From positions 1 to 64,000 of the forward strand of contig JAMYWO010000065.1 of NCBI GenBank assembly GCA_024220525.1: a stretch of 64,000 nucleotides of DNA, written 5' to 3'. This document shows, one piece after another, positions 13,712 through 29,260 of the stretch. The first letter of the stretch is position 1. Each line of letters begins with the position of its first letter. The notes under the pieces were generated by a model. It was not told where the DNA came from. It did no database searches and was given only the letters and a program-made list of their open reading frames with translations. This DNA comes from Cochliopodium minus (Eukaryota > Discosea > Himatismenida > Cochliopodiidae). Made by a program: the position numbers and the translations under genes.

Positions 13712-15292
13712 TTAATCTTTGGTTGCAACAATGACATAGTCAAAACCATAACAATGACCATACTTGGATAGCTGAATGCTGCTTTTGGCCCTTCTTTTGA
13801 TTTCTTCAGAGAAGTTGATGTAAAAAGCCTTTAGACCATTGTCGTTGGGGAATTTCTGAAGTTTGTATTGTAAAATGTCCGCTTGCCCAATGACCCAAGA
13901 AGTTCCAAACACAATGGGAAAATATCTAGTTTGAACGACTTTGAATCCAGATTTTGTTAATTGATCTTTTAAAAAAATATTTTAAAAAAATAAAACTAAA
14001 AAAAAAAACTAAAAAAAAAAAATAATGCAAAAAAATATATTTTTTTTTTTTTTACCTGTTAACCATTCACTTGGGAACTCTCTGAAAATTTTTTTTTTAA
14101 TTTATTAATTTCACTGAAATTTGCTTTTTTCTTTTTAATTACCTATAAGGAGTTTCTTTGTTAAAAAAAAAAAAGATTAGTCACAAAATAGTTATTTAAA
14201 ATTGAATTGTTTTTTTATTTCTTACCAGATGCCCATATTTGGCAAGTCTCCCTGAGTTTCACCACGTCCAAAAGTATTTGGGAAGCTTGTGAGTCGGTAG
14301 TCTCCAGAAAAGGCTCCAATCCAACGAAATAGATTCTTGAAAAGAGAAAAACAAATAAAAATGGTTGCAATTATTTTTTAACTTTAAATTATAAATAAAA
14401 ATGAAAAAATAAAAATTATAAATAAAAATAAAAATTATTTTTTCCAACCTTTGATTTTTTTTGAGCAGAGTATACAATTTATCAATGATGGAAGGTTGAT
14501 AATATCTATCGAAATGATCCACAGATCCTATCAGATAATCAGCCAATATGACATCGTAGGAATGGATATTATCTTGAAGGATGGATTGGTTATTCCATTT
14601 TCCCAATACTATATCCTCATTGGATCCCAATTTCAATTTCTCCAGCATAGAATCCTTCATATCTTGTGAAGCTGTGATCGCAATCAGATTTTCTTTGGAT
14701 TGTCCTTGGAGGAATTTAAATGAGGATACCCCTGTGCCTGCATCGAGTATATTTCCCCATGAGATATCCCCATCTGCCATTTTATTGACCATAGCCCCTT
14801 TATTTTCTTCGTCATTTCGATTGGCAAGAAAATTGTTGTGCTCTTTCTTTATGAAATCGAATATTGGATCATCTAAGTATATATTATAAAGAATATGGTT
14901 TGAAATAATTCAATATTTTTGAATGATGAAATTATTGTTTCGTGATTTTTACCTATTTGATTTTTTGGATAGTATGGACATTTATGACATACGGGATAAT
15001 CTGATATTTCTGTCCTGTTCATTTTTCTGTTTATGGTTGTTTTGATGCAAGACCTGATGCATCTATCCAAACATCCCTTGTTGCCAAAATAATCACATTC
15101 ATCCACCCATTCTTTCTCTTCCCATTTTCCATCCTCTTCCCTTTTCTTTTCATTCAAATCATTTTCGGGATATCTTTTATTTTTGATTGTATAATGGGGA
15201 TTAGAAAATCTTCTATTAAATGGAAAGATAAAGTTACGATATCCCAAATATATAGACAAAATAAGAATTAATAAAAACATAATTATTTTCAT
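13712..15292 (-). CDS. Membrane-anchored class I SAM-dependent methyltransferase
   Basis: The start is ATG 15292 (MKIIMFLLILILSIYLGYRN, a signal anchor). A Cys-rich lumenal stretch follows (about eight cysteines between CDYFGNKGCLDRC and CHKCPYYPKN). Next comes a methyltransferase domain with motif I ILDAGTGVSSFKFLQ, then SYDVILADYLIGSVDHF, YFVGLEPF, ETPYREFPSEWL and TRYFPIVFGTSWV, ending VIVATKD at TAA 13712-13714. Exons are about 15292-14959, 14872-14448, 14337-14228, a 13-base exon 14155-14143, a 26-base exon 14081-14056, and 13966-13712. The RLR-C...PYREFPxEWL arrangement resembles a poorly characterised methyltransferase family known from bacteria and fungi. The substrate is unknown. The signal anchor suggests action in the ER or Golgi lumen, if the first exon belongs to the same gene. 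Confidence 0.75.
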
Positions 15293-15596
15293 TTGGAGAA
15301 ATAACGCCAATTTTTTATTTTTATTATTTATTTTATATGAAAGAGAAATAATGTGAATATAATTGTGACCTTTTTTAAAAAAAATTGTTCTGCTATTTGT
15401 TTTTTTTCATAAAAATTAAGAACAGAGTAGTTTTTTTTGTTAGAAGTTCTTGAGTCAATTTAAAACAAATCCTAATTTAAAATTCAAGGAACTTTTAGTG
15501 AGTATTTTAAGTTGAAACAAACAGATAACGTTTAATTTTTGAGCAATTTTTTTTTTTTTTTTAAAGAAATGAAAAGACATAAAAATTTAAAAAAAA

Positions 15597-16763
15597 ATGA
15601 AAAATATCTGTATATTTGTTGTTTTTTCATTGTTGTTGATACTAACATCTGCAGAATTTGTGAGTATTGAGAAGACCAGAGCAGAATATGACGAACTTCC
15701 ACATATTTTAACAATCAGAATCAGAAATATGAATTGTCAAAGATTCTTACAACAAAATGGACAAGCAAAAAGATTGAAAGGAGGATTGTATGGAAACTGT
15801 TTGCCAATTGACGAACATGGAAATGATGTTGATCAACTTAGATTCGTTGGAAAATGTCTTTCTTATGATAAACATGCTTTTTTGCAAATCGCTGGAATTC
15901 AACAAATTAATGTTGAAGGAGAGTCTGTGACTTATACTGATCTTCCTGAAGATACTGAATTTTATGGTAAATACGATTAAAAAAAATATAGAATTAAAAT
16001 CGAAAGGAATAATAAATGAGAATAATGATCAATTAGGATTGATTCATATCGAATAAATATATTGTAAATCCATCATTCCTTTATTATCAAACTGAATAAT
16101 TTAATATTTTCAAAAATATATTGAAAGGATACATTTAAAAGATAATCAACATATGAAATCAAGTAATTTGTAATAAAAAAGTATAATATATCCAAAATAC
16201 CTCACTTCCCAATCAATAAATCAAGCTAATTTTATTTATTCAAATCATTTATAGTGAGAATAAAATCAATTGATAAAGAAATCCACTATGATGTAAGAAG
16301 ATTCTTGTTGAAAAAGAAATCACATGGAAGAGTATTCCAAGAAAGAAAGCCTAGATGTCTCAAGGCCCCAGATTATTGCTGGAAGGGAAACAACAGCACA
16401 AATAACAAAGAAACATCAATCGATAAACAAGAAGATTCACCATTTGCAAATGAACAAGATGATCAAGATAAAAAAAGAAATATTAATTCAGAGAATAATA
16501 ATAATAATGATACCACCACTATCAATAACAAAAAATCATTGAGAAACAATAAGGCATTCCATGGACATCGTGTTGTAAATTGTGATCGTAAATCTCAAGC
16601 ACATGGAAATGTTGAGAGAAATGATGTGGTATATCTCGCAGTCACCAAGGGATCCAGCCAAAGACCTAATCTCTGCAAGGATCACAACAAATGTTGCGCA
16701 TATGTCAATCCTAAACATGGAATTTGCAAAGAGCGTGGATCAAGAGGAGCTGAAGATAAATAA
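15597..16763 (+). CDS. Secreted protein with Asn-rich linker, unknown family
   Basis: Two exons, 15597-15966 and 16255-16763, join in phase 1 (G|TG). A signal peptide (MKNICIFVVFSLLLILTSAEF) leads a compact domain (NMNCQRFLQQNGQAKRLKGG, CLPIDEHGNDVDQLRFVGKC, then FLLKKKSHGRVFQERKPRC). An Asn/Asp/Lys-rich linker with an N5 run and a basic C-terminal domain with several Cys (CKDHNKCCAYVNPKHGICK) follow. The pattern of short beta segments is faintly like a beta-trefoil growth-factor fold, but no diagnostic motif is present, so I leave it unnamed. It is probably exported. Confidence 0.75.
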
Positions 16764-17186
16764 ACAGAATAAACACTATTGATATAAAATAAACATTTAT
16801 TATAAGTATATATTCAAGTATGAAGTATTGTAAAGGGATTTTTATTTCATTTCATTAAATTATATGGCACAATAATTAAATTCTCAAAAAAATTCAATAT
16901 CATCAACATCATTCTTTCCCTTTTGATAGTATGACATAATAATCGAGAATCTCTTCAAATTTTTTGATCTTCATCTGATCTTTATCCCATTTGTTGCATC
17001 ATTAACTCATTTCCTTAATTCTATTAATCCCAATTCATTGATAGGGTTTGATCCTCTTTTCTCCAACTTTGAGCAATTTTATTTTATTTAAAAATATATA
17101 ATTAAAAAATGAATAATTAGAAAATGAATAATTTTATTTGTGGTAAAAATATTTCATAAATAGAAAGTGTCAATCGAATATAAAGT
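16764..17186. other. Convergent intergenic region
   Basis: About 420 bases between the 3' ends of the secreted-protein gene (plus) and the first LRR gene (minus). It should hold both polyadenylation regions. No ORF or RNA gene seen. Confidence 0.6.
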
Positions 17187-19056
17187 TTAAAGAAAGGATT
17201 TTCTGTTGATTCTTTTGATGATCTCAAACAAAACAAACTTGGGAACATATTTGATGTTCTTTTCAAACACTTTCAAAACCAAAAGAAAATGGAAAACAGA
17301 GGATAAGAAAGAAGGGTGAAGAATAGGATGTATTTGAGGATTCCATTCCAAATTACTATCCAAAAGATCTTTCAAAAGGTGAAATTTTTTGTTTGAAAAT
17401 TCATCAATACTTAGAGAAGTTATAGTGTTGTTTTCCTTCAAGACATCAAAAAAAGCTGTGAAATAATCTTTAAAATGAAAATAATTTGAAGTGAGATCAA
17501 GTGATTTCAAAGTGGAATTTTTTTTGAGAGCCTCAAAAAAACAAGAAGGGATTCTCTTTATAGTATTGGAGCTTAGATCAAGAAAAGTGAGAGAAGAATT
17601 TGAATCTAAAATATCCGCAATAAGAACTAAGTTGGAAGATTTCGAGTCAATATGCAGACTAATTTCAGTCAAAGATTTATTTTGTTTCAAAGATTCAAGC
17701 AAAAGACGAGCATATTTAAAATGGCTCATTTCAAAAACCAATTTTTGAAGGGTGGTAGTAGATTTGAGATAGTCACAAAAGCTTTCAACATCTCTTTTGG
17801 TTATTGAATCAAACTGACTACATTTTAAAGAAGTTAATGATTTATTTGCTTTCAATCCTTCGCAAATGTACTTAAAATATTTAATATAGCAACCGGAGAA
17901 ATTAAAAGTACGGAGTGAAGTGCTTGTTTTCAAAATATCCATCAACAAATAACTTGATTGTTTTCTGATGATTCCGCCCAGAGTTACTTCTTTTATGTCT
18001 ATGTCTTTCAAGCAAGAAATGAATTCATTGAGAGCACCCTGAATGATTTGATTGAAAGAAAAATCGAAACTTTCAATTTGTTTGTGATTTTTCTTCAAGT
18101 TTTCACAAAACAATCTGGCGTTATTTTCACTAATTCTTGTAGTTTTGAAACTTAGTATTTTCAGATCATTTTTGCTCTCGAGCATTTCATTCAAACACTT
18201 AACCATTTCTTCACTGCAAACTTCGAAATGAAAAAAAAAAGTATTGATACTTTTGTTCTTTTTCATAAGCTTGTAGTATTCCATTAACAAATTCTCGTCC
18301 CATCGAAAACCTGCATCAAAATCTTGCAGAACTGTATTTTCTTCAAATAATTTTTCAAAGCAATCCACTTTTTCCAACTCCAATTTGCATTCAGATAAAA
18401 CAATTTTCTTTAGTTTTTTGTTGTTTTTGAGAGAGTCGCAAAAGTATTTCAATTTTTCCTCATCCAGCCCAATTCTTCGAAAGTAAATTTTTTCTAGAGT
18501 TTCATTTTGCGAAAGATATTCAGTAAGTTTCTCCAAACATCCTTTTTTCAATCTCACAAATATTTCCAATTTTTTAATGAATTTGTTTTTGGACAAACTG
18601 TTCAAAATTATTTCAAAACATTCTAGATTTAATGGAATCTCGAAAGAAATCTTCCTTATTTTTTCATTTTTTTCAATTGCCTCAAACAGAATTTTGCAAG
18701 TTTCTGGAATTAATGTCATCTGGACCAAAGCTAAACTTTCAATTATCTTGTTCTTCATTAACAAGTGTGAGATTTTCCCAATATCTTGCTCAATTACACT
18801 TTGATGTAATTGAAATTCTTTCATTCTTAACATTTTCTTTGAAATCTATACAAAAATATAATTTTATATTGTATTTTGATTATTATATTGCTTGAATATG
18901 ATGAGAATGAATTAATATGCTTTTATTGTGGAATATAAAATATAATTTTTTTTAATTTTTCCCGCCAAACAATAATTGTTGTATAAAAATAATTAAAATA
19001 ATCTTTACCTCAGGGATATCTACGATATTGTTTGTTTTTGAAGATGATGAGATCAT
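17187..19056 (-). CDS. Leucine-rich repeat protein, paralogue 1 (568 aa)
   Basis: Exon 1 (19056-19009) encodes MISSSSKTNNIVDIPE. Exon 2 (18845-17187) continues ISKKMLRMKEFQ and holds the rest, giving 568 residues. From about residue 40 to 500 it is built of ribonuclease-inhibitor-type LRRs of about 28 residues (for example KLEIFVRLKKGCLEKLTEYL, LTFLDLSSNTIKRIPSCFFE, LKSLDLTSNYFHFKDYF). The C-terminus is not LRR: a hydrophobic helix and YVPKFVLFEIIKRINRKSFL. No NB-ARC, NACHT or other signalling domain is attached, so this is a cytosolic LRR-only protein, presumably a binding scaffold. Its neighbour at 19506-21260 has the same length and intron position. Confidence 0.88.
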
Positions 19057-19505
19057 CTTTAAATATTCACAAATTTAAAAAAAAATTTAATATTTTTCAA
19101 TTTTTTTTATTTTTCTTTGAATAAATTTTCAAGATTTTACAAAAAAAGATGCAAACATTAAACAAAATTGTTTTATTTGTTACTTTTAGATCTTCACCAT
19201 TCATTAATTCCAAATCCATTATCTTTTTGAAGATTTTCACAACATTAAATTAAAAAGTGGTTTCAATAAAATTAGTTGCTTATCTTTCATTTTTAATGAT
19301 AAAAATAAAATATAAATTGAGAAAAATTTTTAAAAAATAAAAAATTAAAAAAAAAGGTATATTTTTTTCCAAAAAAACTATGTAACTAATATTATTTGAT
19401 TATCCAAATTAAAAATGGAAAATTGACAAGAATAAATGGTATTTAGTTGATTTCAGTTTTAAATATCATTTATTTTTTATTTTTGAAGATAATTGAAACA
19501 AATTT
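19057..19505. other. Spacer between the LRR paralogues
   Basis: About 450 A/T-rich bases: upstream region of LRR paralogue 1 and 3' region of paralogue 2. Nothing else recognised. Confidence 0.6.
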
Positions 19506-21260
19506 TTAGAGAAAACTTTTTCTGTTAACTCTATTGATAATCTCGAATAAAACGAATTTGGGAACCTTGAACTTATTTTTCTTTTCCAAAACTTTCAATC
19601 CCAAAACAAAAAAAAGAATGGAAAATCTGAAAGAAGGGTGTAAAATGTGATGTATTTGAGATTTCCATCCCAAATTACACTCTAAGAGATTGTTTAAAAG
19701 TTGATAATTTTTGTCATATGAAACTATTTTATTATGAACAGAAAGAAAAGTTAAAGAATTGTTTATTCTCATAACATCAACAAGGGATACAACATCTTTG
19801 TTTTCAAATTTGTTGGAAGAAAGATCGAGTGATTTCAATGTAGAATTTTTTTTGAGAGATTCCAAGAATAAATTGGAAATGTTTTTAATAAAATTCGAAG
19901 ACAAATCTAAACGAGTGAGAGAAGTGTTATGTTCAATGTATTTGGAAAATTCTAAAGAATTTAATGAAGAATGGATTCCTTTTCCCAGATTCAAAGAAAC
20001 CAAAGATTTATTTTTGGATAAAGATCTAAAAAAAGTGTCAAAAGAAGCAAATCTTCTAATGACAAACGATAATTTTTTAAGTACAGCAGTTGATTCAAGA
20101 AATTCACAAAATTTTTCAGTGAAATAGGATTCCAAATCGTAATTAAAATCAATATTAGTGATGGATTTGTTTGATTTTAACCCTTCGCAGATATAATCGA
20201 AATTTTTCCTGTTTCCAAAGCTGATAAAATTGAAATTTAATGTAACAAGAGATTTGTTTGATTTGAAATAATCTCCCAACCCAATACAAGATTCTTTTTC
20301 AAATTTTCCAGACAGAAATAATTCTGTGATTGTGCTATTTCTTAAATAGTTAATGAAATCAATATGAGCAAGTAACCTACTAACTTTATTATCAACTCTG
20401 AACCCAATAGCCTCCATTTTTTTGTATTTCTTAAAGTTTTGAATTAAAAGTTTAATACTTTTTTCTTCTATTTCATTTGCCTTGAAAACCAATCTTTTTA
20501 GATCAATTTTGTTTTCGAGCATTTCATTTAAATCAACTATCATTTCTTCATCGCATTTTTCAAATCTAAAGGTAAAAGATTCTAGTGATTTATTCTTTTT
20601 GAGAATTTGTAAATAATTTTTCTTTAATTCATCGTTCATTTGGAAATTAATATAGAAATGTTTCAAACTATTTTCATTTTCTCCAAATAATTTTTCGAAA
20701 AAGTCCAAATTTTCCAATTCTAAATCAATTTCAAGTAAAGTGACACTTTTCAAAGTTCTATTATTTTTAATGGAATCACAAAAATAATCCAAAGTCTCTT
20801 TATCAAATCCTGTTGAAGACAAGAGGATTTCCTCCAGTGTTTGATTAACAGAAAGAAAATCAGAAATTTTCATCAACCCTTCTTTACAAAGTTTATTGAA
20901 AGAGATGTTTAATTTTTTGACGGATTTGTTTTTAGATAGACTCGCGCAAATAATCTCAATACATTCCAAGTCTAATTCATTAGTGTGCAAAACAATCTTT
21001 TTAAGTTTTTTATTCTCTTGATTTCTCTCAAACAAAATTTTGCAGGTTTCAGGTGTTAATTTTATCTTTCCTAATCTTAATGTTTCTGTTATTTTGTTTT
21101 TCAAAAGTAAATCTGATATTTTTTCCATTTCTTCTGGTTCTATTATCATGTTTTTTAGCAATGCATCCTTCAATCTCAACTTTTGAAAATGAAATTATAA
21201 ATTCATTGTGATTTATTTTTCTTTTACCTCATAAAAATACTTTATTTCTTTTTCATTCAT
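19506..21260 (-). CDS. Leucine-rich repeat protein, paralogue 2 (568 aa)
   Basis: Exon 1 (21260-21228) encodes MNEKEIKYFYE and exon 2 (21179-19506) continues LRLKDALLKNMII to a TAA, again 568 residues. The repeats match paralogue 1 in order and register (LTRLDLSSNFIKNISNLFLE, LKSLDLSSNKFENKDVVSLV). The C-terminal block (HPSFRFSILFFVLGLKVLEK, then KVPKFVLFEIINRVNRKSFL) is almost the same. The short 5' exon carries an intron at the same place, but its encoded residues have diverged, so this is a tandem duplication of some age. I chose the ATG at 21260 because the frame further upstream opens only with TTG. Confidence 0.88.
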
Positions 21261-21572
21261 TGATATTTCATCTTCCCTCTTTAAAATTCCAAATAAATAA
21301 TTTGAGCAAATATAAAAAAATATAATATATTTTTTGTCACCATTATTTAAATTATATTGGTTATAATTTGTAATGTGTTTCGTTATTTGTCCCAAAGAGA
21401 TATTATTTCCAACAAAATTCAAATAATTATTTCAATTTTTATTTTTTTAAAATATAATATAATAAATATTTAAAATTAAAAGGATTTGGATCAAAATTTA
21501 ATTGTATCTTCAAAATCAAATTCCAAAAAAGTCTCAACAAACTAAATAATAAACAAATTTTAATATCTCAAA

Positions 21573-21915
21573 TTAATCTTCAACAAACAAAAACTCTTGA
21601 TCCAACAAGTTCTTCTCATAAATTTTTTTGACACACCAATAGCTAGAAGGGTCGTCTTTTTTGGCGCCAACCTCCTTCTGATAAGAAGGAAAAATTCCGC
21701 CAACATAACGAACGATGAATTCTTTGCCCTCACAAACCATATATGCTTTGGTGAGGGGATGGAAGAGCATGAAGGGTTGTCCTATGACAAGAGGGCCCAT
21801 TTCCCTTTGGTTGGCGTCGATCAAGATTTTCCATTCTTGTTTTTCGTCGTTTTCGTTCTTGTCTGTGCACGAAACTTCTTGGAGTGTTTTCGAAGGTGAT
21901 GAGTGGGAAATGCAG
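21573..21915 (-). CDS. Last exon of an unknown gene, 5' part beyond an N gap
   Basis: An AG at 21917-21916 opens a frame (CISHSSPSKTLQEVSCTDKN, then MGPLVIGQPFMLFHPLTKAY and SYWCVKKIYEKNLLDQEFLF) that stops at TAA 21573. It is beta-rich with alternating hydrophobics, somewhat like a ricin/MIR-type lobe, but too short to assign. Upstream lies an A/T microsatellite and then the 656-base gap, so the 5' exons are missing. It may or may not be connected to the secreted gene at 22869-23948; that gene already has its own stop, so I keep them apart. Confidence 0.55.
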
Positions 21916-21949
21916 CTATTGTTTAAATAATGAAAATTGATTTAAAGTA

Positions 21950-22025
21950 AAAATAAAAAATAAAAATGAAAAATAAAAAATAAAAAATAAAAAATAAAAA
22001 ATAAAAAATAAAAAATAAAAAATAA
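21950..22025. repeat. AAATAAA microsatellite at gap edge
   Basis: Nearly perfect tandem AAATAAA-type repeats run straight into the run of n, and a related tract (22682-22860) lies on the other side. The gap is probably a collapsed or unsequenced microsatellite. Confidence 0.85.
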
Positions 22026-22681
22026 NNNNNNNNNNNNNNNNNNNNNNNNNNNNNNNNNNNNNNNNNNNNNNNNNNNNNNNNNNNNNNNNNNNNNNNNNNN
22101 NNNNNNNNNNNNNNNNNNNNNNNNNNNNNNNNNNNNNNNNNNNNNNNNNNNNNNNNNNNNNNNNNNNNNNNNNNNNNNNNNNNNNNNNNNNNNNNNNNNN
22201 NNNNNNNNNNNNNNNNNNNNNNNNNNNNNNNNNNNNNNNNNNNNNNNNNNNNNNNNNNNNNNNNNNNNNNNNNNNNNNNNNNNNNNNNNNNNNNNNNNNN
22301 NNNNNNNNNNNNNNNNNNNNNNNNNNNNNNNNNNNNNNNNNNNNNNNNNNNNNNNNNNNNNNNNNNNNNNNNNNNNNNNNNNNNNNNNNNNNNNNNNNNN
22401 NNNNNNNNNNNNNNNNNNNNNNNNNNNNNNNNNNNNNNNNNNNNNNNNNNNNNNNNNNNNNNNNNNNNNNNNNNNNNNNNNNNNNNNNNNNNNNNNNNNN
22501 NNNNNNNNNNNNNNNNNNNNNNNNNNNNNNNNNNNNNNNNNNNNNNNNNNNNNNNNNNNNNNNNNNNNNNNNNNNNNNNNNNNNNNNNNNNNNNNNNNNN
22601 NNNNNNNNNNNNNNNNNNNNNNNNNNNNNNNNNNNNNNNNNNNNNNNNNNNNNNNNNNNNNNNNNNNNNNNNNNNNNNNNN
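22026..22681. other. Assembly gap (656 n)
   Basis: Unknown bases flanked on both sides by A/T microsatellite. Long minus frames spanning it are artefacts of translating n. Confidence 0.99.
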
Positions 22682-22860
22682 AAATAAAAAAATAAAAAAA
22701 TAAAAAAATAAAAAAATAAAAAAATAAAAAAATAAAAAAATAAATAAAATAAAATAAAATAAAATAATAAAATAAAATAAAATAATAAAATAATAAAATA
22801 AAATAAATAAAATAAATAAAATAAATAAAATAAAAATAAAAATAAAAATAATAATAATAA
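22682..22860. repeat. TAAAAAA / AATAAAATAAT microsatellite
   Basis: Tandem seven-base TAAAAAA units grade into AATAAA/AATAAT units next to the gap. Non-coding. Confidence 0.85.
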
Positions 22861-22868
22861 AAAAATTC

Positions 22869-23948
22869 CTACAAAACACATTCGGGATAATTGTTATAAT
22901 TTGAACCATTTAAAACGTTGCAACCTTTAGAACAAGCAGGCCCAATGATGCTGCAAGAAGTGTTGCACAAACTCTGACACGAATCCACTCTGCCCGCCAA
23001 ACAAATTTCTCCGCTTGTCCCAGGTTTCAAATAATTATCAACTTTGATTGATTTCAACTGTTTAAAGCTACTGTTTATTGGTATTCCTACGAAATAAACT
23101 TTAATCTTTAAAAAAAATTAAAAATTTTTTAATTTTTCTTTTAAATTAATCTGATTTTAATTTTAATAAATTTAATATTAATTTTTTAAATTTTCTTTAA
23201 ATAAATCTGTTCAAATTTAAAAGTTTTTAATTTTTCATAACTTGAATAAATAAAATTTTTTTTTAAATTTAAAAATTAAATTAATTTTTTTAAAATTAAA
23301 TTAATTTTTTTAAAATTTATTTTCTTTTTTTGTTTCAAAATTTTTTTTAAAACATAATTCAGTTTTTAATTTTAAATTTGTTTTAAATTTGCTTCATAAT
23401 TTTTTTCTTAAAAAGATTTTTTTAAAAAAAATAAATTAAGTAAAATTTTGTATTTTAAAAGTTAATTAATTTAATTTATAACTTTTTTTTTATTTTTTTT
23501 ATATCTTGTTTTTTTTTTTGAGATTTATTTCATTTTTTTATATTTAATTTTTTTATAAATAAATTTTTCCCTCTTCCTACCTTGCATAGAGAAATAATTT
23601 TTATTCACATCCAATATCACCTCCCAATTGATTTGAATCAAATCCACGTTCGATCCATCCACCCTGATCCATTCATCGCCCTGCAATTGGATTTCATACA
23701 CCTCCTTCAGCTTCACGAAATACGAATTCGAATTTTTGGCGAGATAATAGTAAGGGATGGTTCTATTGCCTGGTATCTTGATCACCATATCTCCTTCCCT
23801 CAATGAAATTTCTTAATAATTTTTTTTATAAAAGTTTATACAGATGATTTTTTAAATGGGCTTTAATATACCTCCCGATGAAGAATCAATGTATTGTATG
23901 CAAAATAGGATTATCAAGAATATGGTGAGAGAAAATTCCTTTTTCATT
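22869..23948 (-). CDS. Small secreted Cys-rich protein
   Basis: Three exons on the minus strand: about 23948-23873 (MKKEFSLTIFLIILFCIQYI, a signal peptide), 23815-23580 (LREGDMVIKIPGNRTIPYYY, VYEIQLQGDEWIRVDGSNVD) and 23079-22869 (KVDNYLKPGTSGEICLAGRV, then a Cys-rich tail ending PECVL at TAG). The middle exon is a beta-rich domain. The last 45 residues hold seven cysteines in a pattern I do not recognise. Borders are GT-AG. It is likely an extracellular protein. The 500-base intron at 23080-23579 is unusually long for this window and purely A/T-rich. Confidence 0.65.
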
Positions 23949-24316
23949 TTTTTTTTTTATTTTAAATTTGTTAAATTTGAACTTATGAATTTAGTTTTTG
24001 AAATTTAATCACAGTTTTTGTCTCTTTGCCAAGTAAAGAAGTTTTTTAATCATTGTGAGGTCGGGAACCAAAAACACTTTTAAATTAGATTTTGATCAAA
24101 GTGTGTTATGAAAGGACAGTTCAAAGATCAAATTTTACAAGATTCTCTTCTGAAAGGGATTTTTCATTGAACAAATTGTACTCATCTCGTTTATTCGATA
24201 AGGAATTTAACAGTTTTTTTGCTGTTTTCATCCGACAAATAGATTGAATCTTTAAACAATCCAGAAATCTACCATACTGTGCAAGGAGATAAAAAAATTA
24301 ATTTGAAGTGTTAATA

Positions 24317-24395
24317 NTTTAATTTATTTAATTTATTTAATTTATTTAATTTATTTAATTTATTTAATTTATTTAATTTATTTAATTTATTTAAA
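24317..24395. repeat. Single-n join followed by TTTAATTTA tandem repeat
   Basis: A lone n at 24317 is followed by about eight copies of the nine-base unit TTTAATTTA. It marks a contig join inside or just before the WD40 gene. The upstream 320 bases (23990-24316) show no exon I can attach to that gene. Confidence 0.8.
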
Positions 24396-24411
24396 TTAAA
24401 AAAAATAAAAA

Positions 24412-26270
24412 AGGTGATTTTTGTGGTAAAATTTTACTGTGGCCAACTTCCAATGAGAAAGAAATCGGCTCCATTGAACCTATTGCAGAACACAGCATTT
24501 GTGGAATGATTCGTTCTTTGTTGTGGGACAAAAATGAAGGTGAAAACTTGATTATCAAAAGTATTTAAATTTTAATTTATTTCAATTTTTTTAAAAAAAA
24601 AAAAAGAAATTCTGTTCATTGGAGATATGTCCGGAAGGTTTATAAAAAAATTTTAACAATTTTTTTATTTTTTGAGCAATTTTAATTTTTTTCTATTTTT
24701 ATAATTTAAATTTTTTATTTTCATTTTTATTTTTAATTTTTAATTTTTAATTTTTAATTTTTAATATTTACTTTCTTTTTTTTTTATTAATAATATTTTT
24801 TAGTATTTGGTGGTGGGCTCCGAAAGAAACTTCTCTCAAACTAAAGTCCAACAGTGGTCTTCTTTTAGAATGTGACGGAAGTATCACTTCAATGAAACTT
24901 CAACACAAATCAGAAAATGAGCAACTGATAGCAGTAAAAATGAATTTTTATTTTTTTCTTTTTATTATTTTATTTTAAATAATTTTATTTACTTTTTAAT
25001 TAATTTTTTTCATTTTTTTTACTTTTTATTTTCTTTTTTAAATTCTTCAATTTTTTTGATTTTTTTTTTATACTTTATTAGGTTGGTACAACACAAGGAA
25101 TATTAGGTATTTATTTTATTACTAAATTTTAAAATTCTCAGTAATTATTTTATTTATTTTTTCATTTTGAATATTTTTAAATTTTTTATTTCTATTTTTT
25201 TTTAATTTTTTTTTACCAAAGCCATATTTTCTGTTTTTGCACATGAGTCCGACTTGAAAATAAAATTGAAATTTGCTTCTAAAATCCACAAACCAAACAC
25301 TACAGGAGAACAAGACTTAAAGTTTGGATCTTTGACCAAGTTTGCAGAAATTTGGTCGATTGCATGGAGCCCTGATAACAATTTTGTTGCTACCACAAGT
25401 GAAGATCAAACTACCAGAATAGTGGATGCTTCTAACGGTGAGACAGTAAAAATATTAACTGGTGTGTTTTTTTTTTTTTAATTTTTAAATTATTCATTTT
25501 TTTTCAAATAATTTTTATTTATTTAAATGTTTTTTTAAAAAAATTCTTAATTTTTTATTTTTTAAACGATTTTTATTTAAAAAAAAAATTTTGTGTTTTT
25601 TTTTTCTTCGTTTAATAAATAATTTCACCTTTAAAATAGGACACACCACTGCAGTAACAAGTGTAAATCTCCTCTTCTTTTTTAAAAAAAATCTGTTTGA
25701 ATAATCAAATTTTAACTTTTTTTCTTTTTTTGGTAGGTTGGATGGTCAGAAACTTCAATGGGCCAAATATTGGCCACTTGTGGAGACGATAATACTGTTC
25801 TAGTTTGGAACACGAAAACATGGGAACAAATAGGTAATAATTTGTTAATAAATTTTTATTTTAATTATATTTTTCTTTCTATTTGATTATTATAAAAATT
25901 TTTAAAATATATTTTTGTATTATTTTTTAACTTTTTGACACAAAAAAAAATATTTGAATTTTATTTAATTTTAATTAAAATTTAATTTTAAATTTTTTTG
26001 ATCATTATTTTTTGTGTTGTAGCTGTGTTTAAAAAAGAGCTAATTGAAGAGTTTTGTACCTTTACTTATCTTTGTGTGGAAACGAACAAGGACAGAATTG
26101 CAGTAGTCAGTCAACATGGGTGGCTGTATCTCTTTTCTTTGTCCCAAAACAAACTTATCTCCCACAACAAGATACATGTCGGATCGATTGAGGGGTTGCA
26201 TTGGGACGAAAATCAAGGCATTTTGTCAACTATCGATTCTAGTTGTACACTCAATGTTATTAAACTATAA
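24412..26270 (+). CDS. WD40-repeat protein (5' end missing)
   Basis: About eight exons, starting near 24412 with GDFCGKILLWPT and ending at the stop 26268-26270 after TLNVIKL. WD-type blades are clear: GMIRSLLWDKNEG, ILFIGDMSGR, IWSIAWSPDNNFVATTSEDQ, TTAVTSVGWSETSMGQILAT, CGDDNTVLVWNTKTWEQI, GWLYLFSLSQNKL, IEGLHWDENQGILSTIDSS. About six to seven blades are visible, so one propeller may be nearly complete, but the start codon lies beyond the n at 24317. Outside the blades there is no diagnostic sequence, so I cannot choose among WD40 families. Introns are 60-250 bases. Confidence 0.75.

Positions 26271-29260
<2,990 letters not shown>

Noticed and set aside
15597-16763. Fibroblast-growth-factor-like beta-trefoil
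   Set aside because: Only a vague similarity of short beta segments; no heparin-site or core signature that I can point to.
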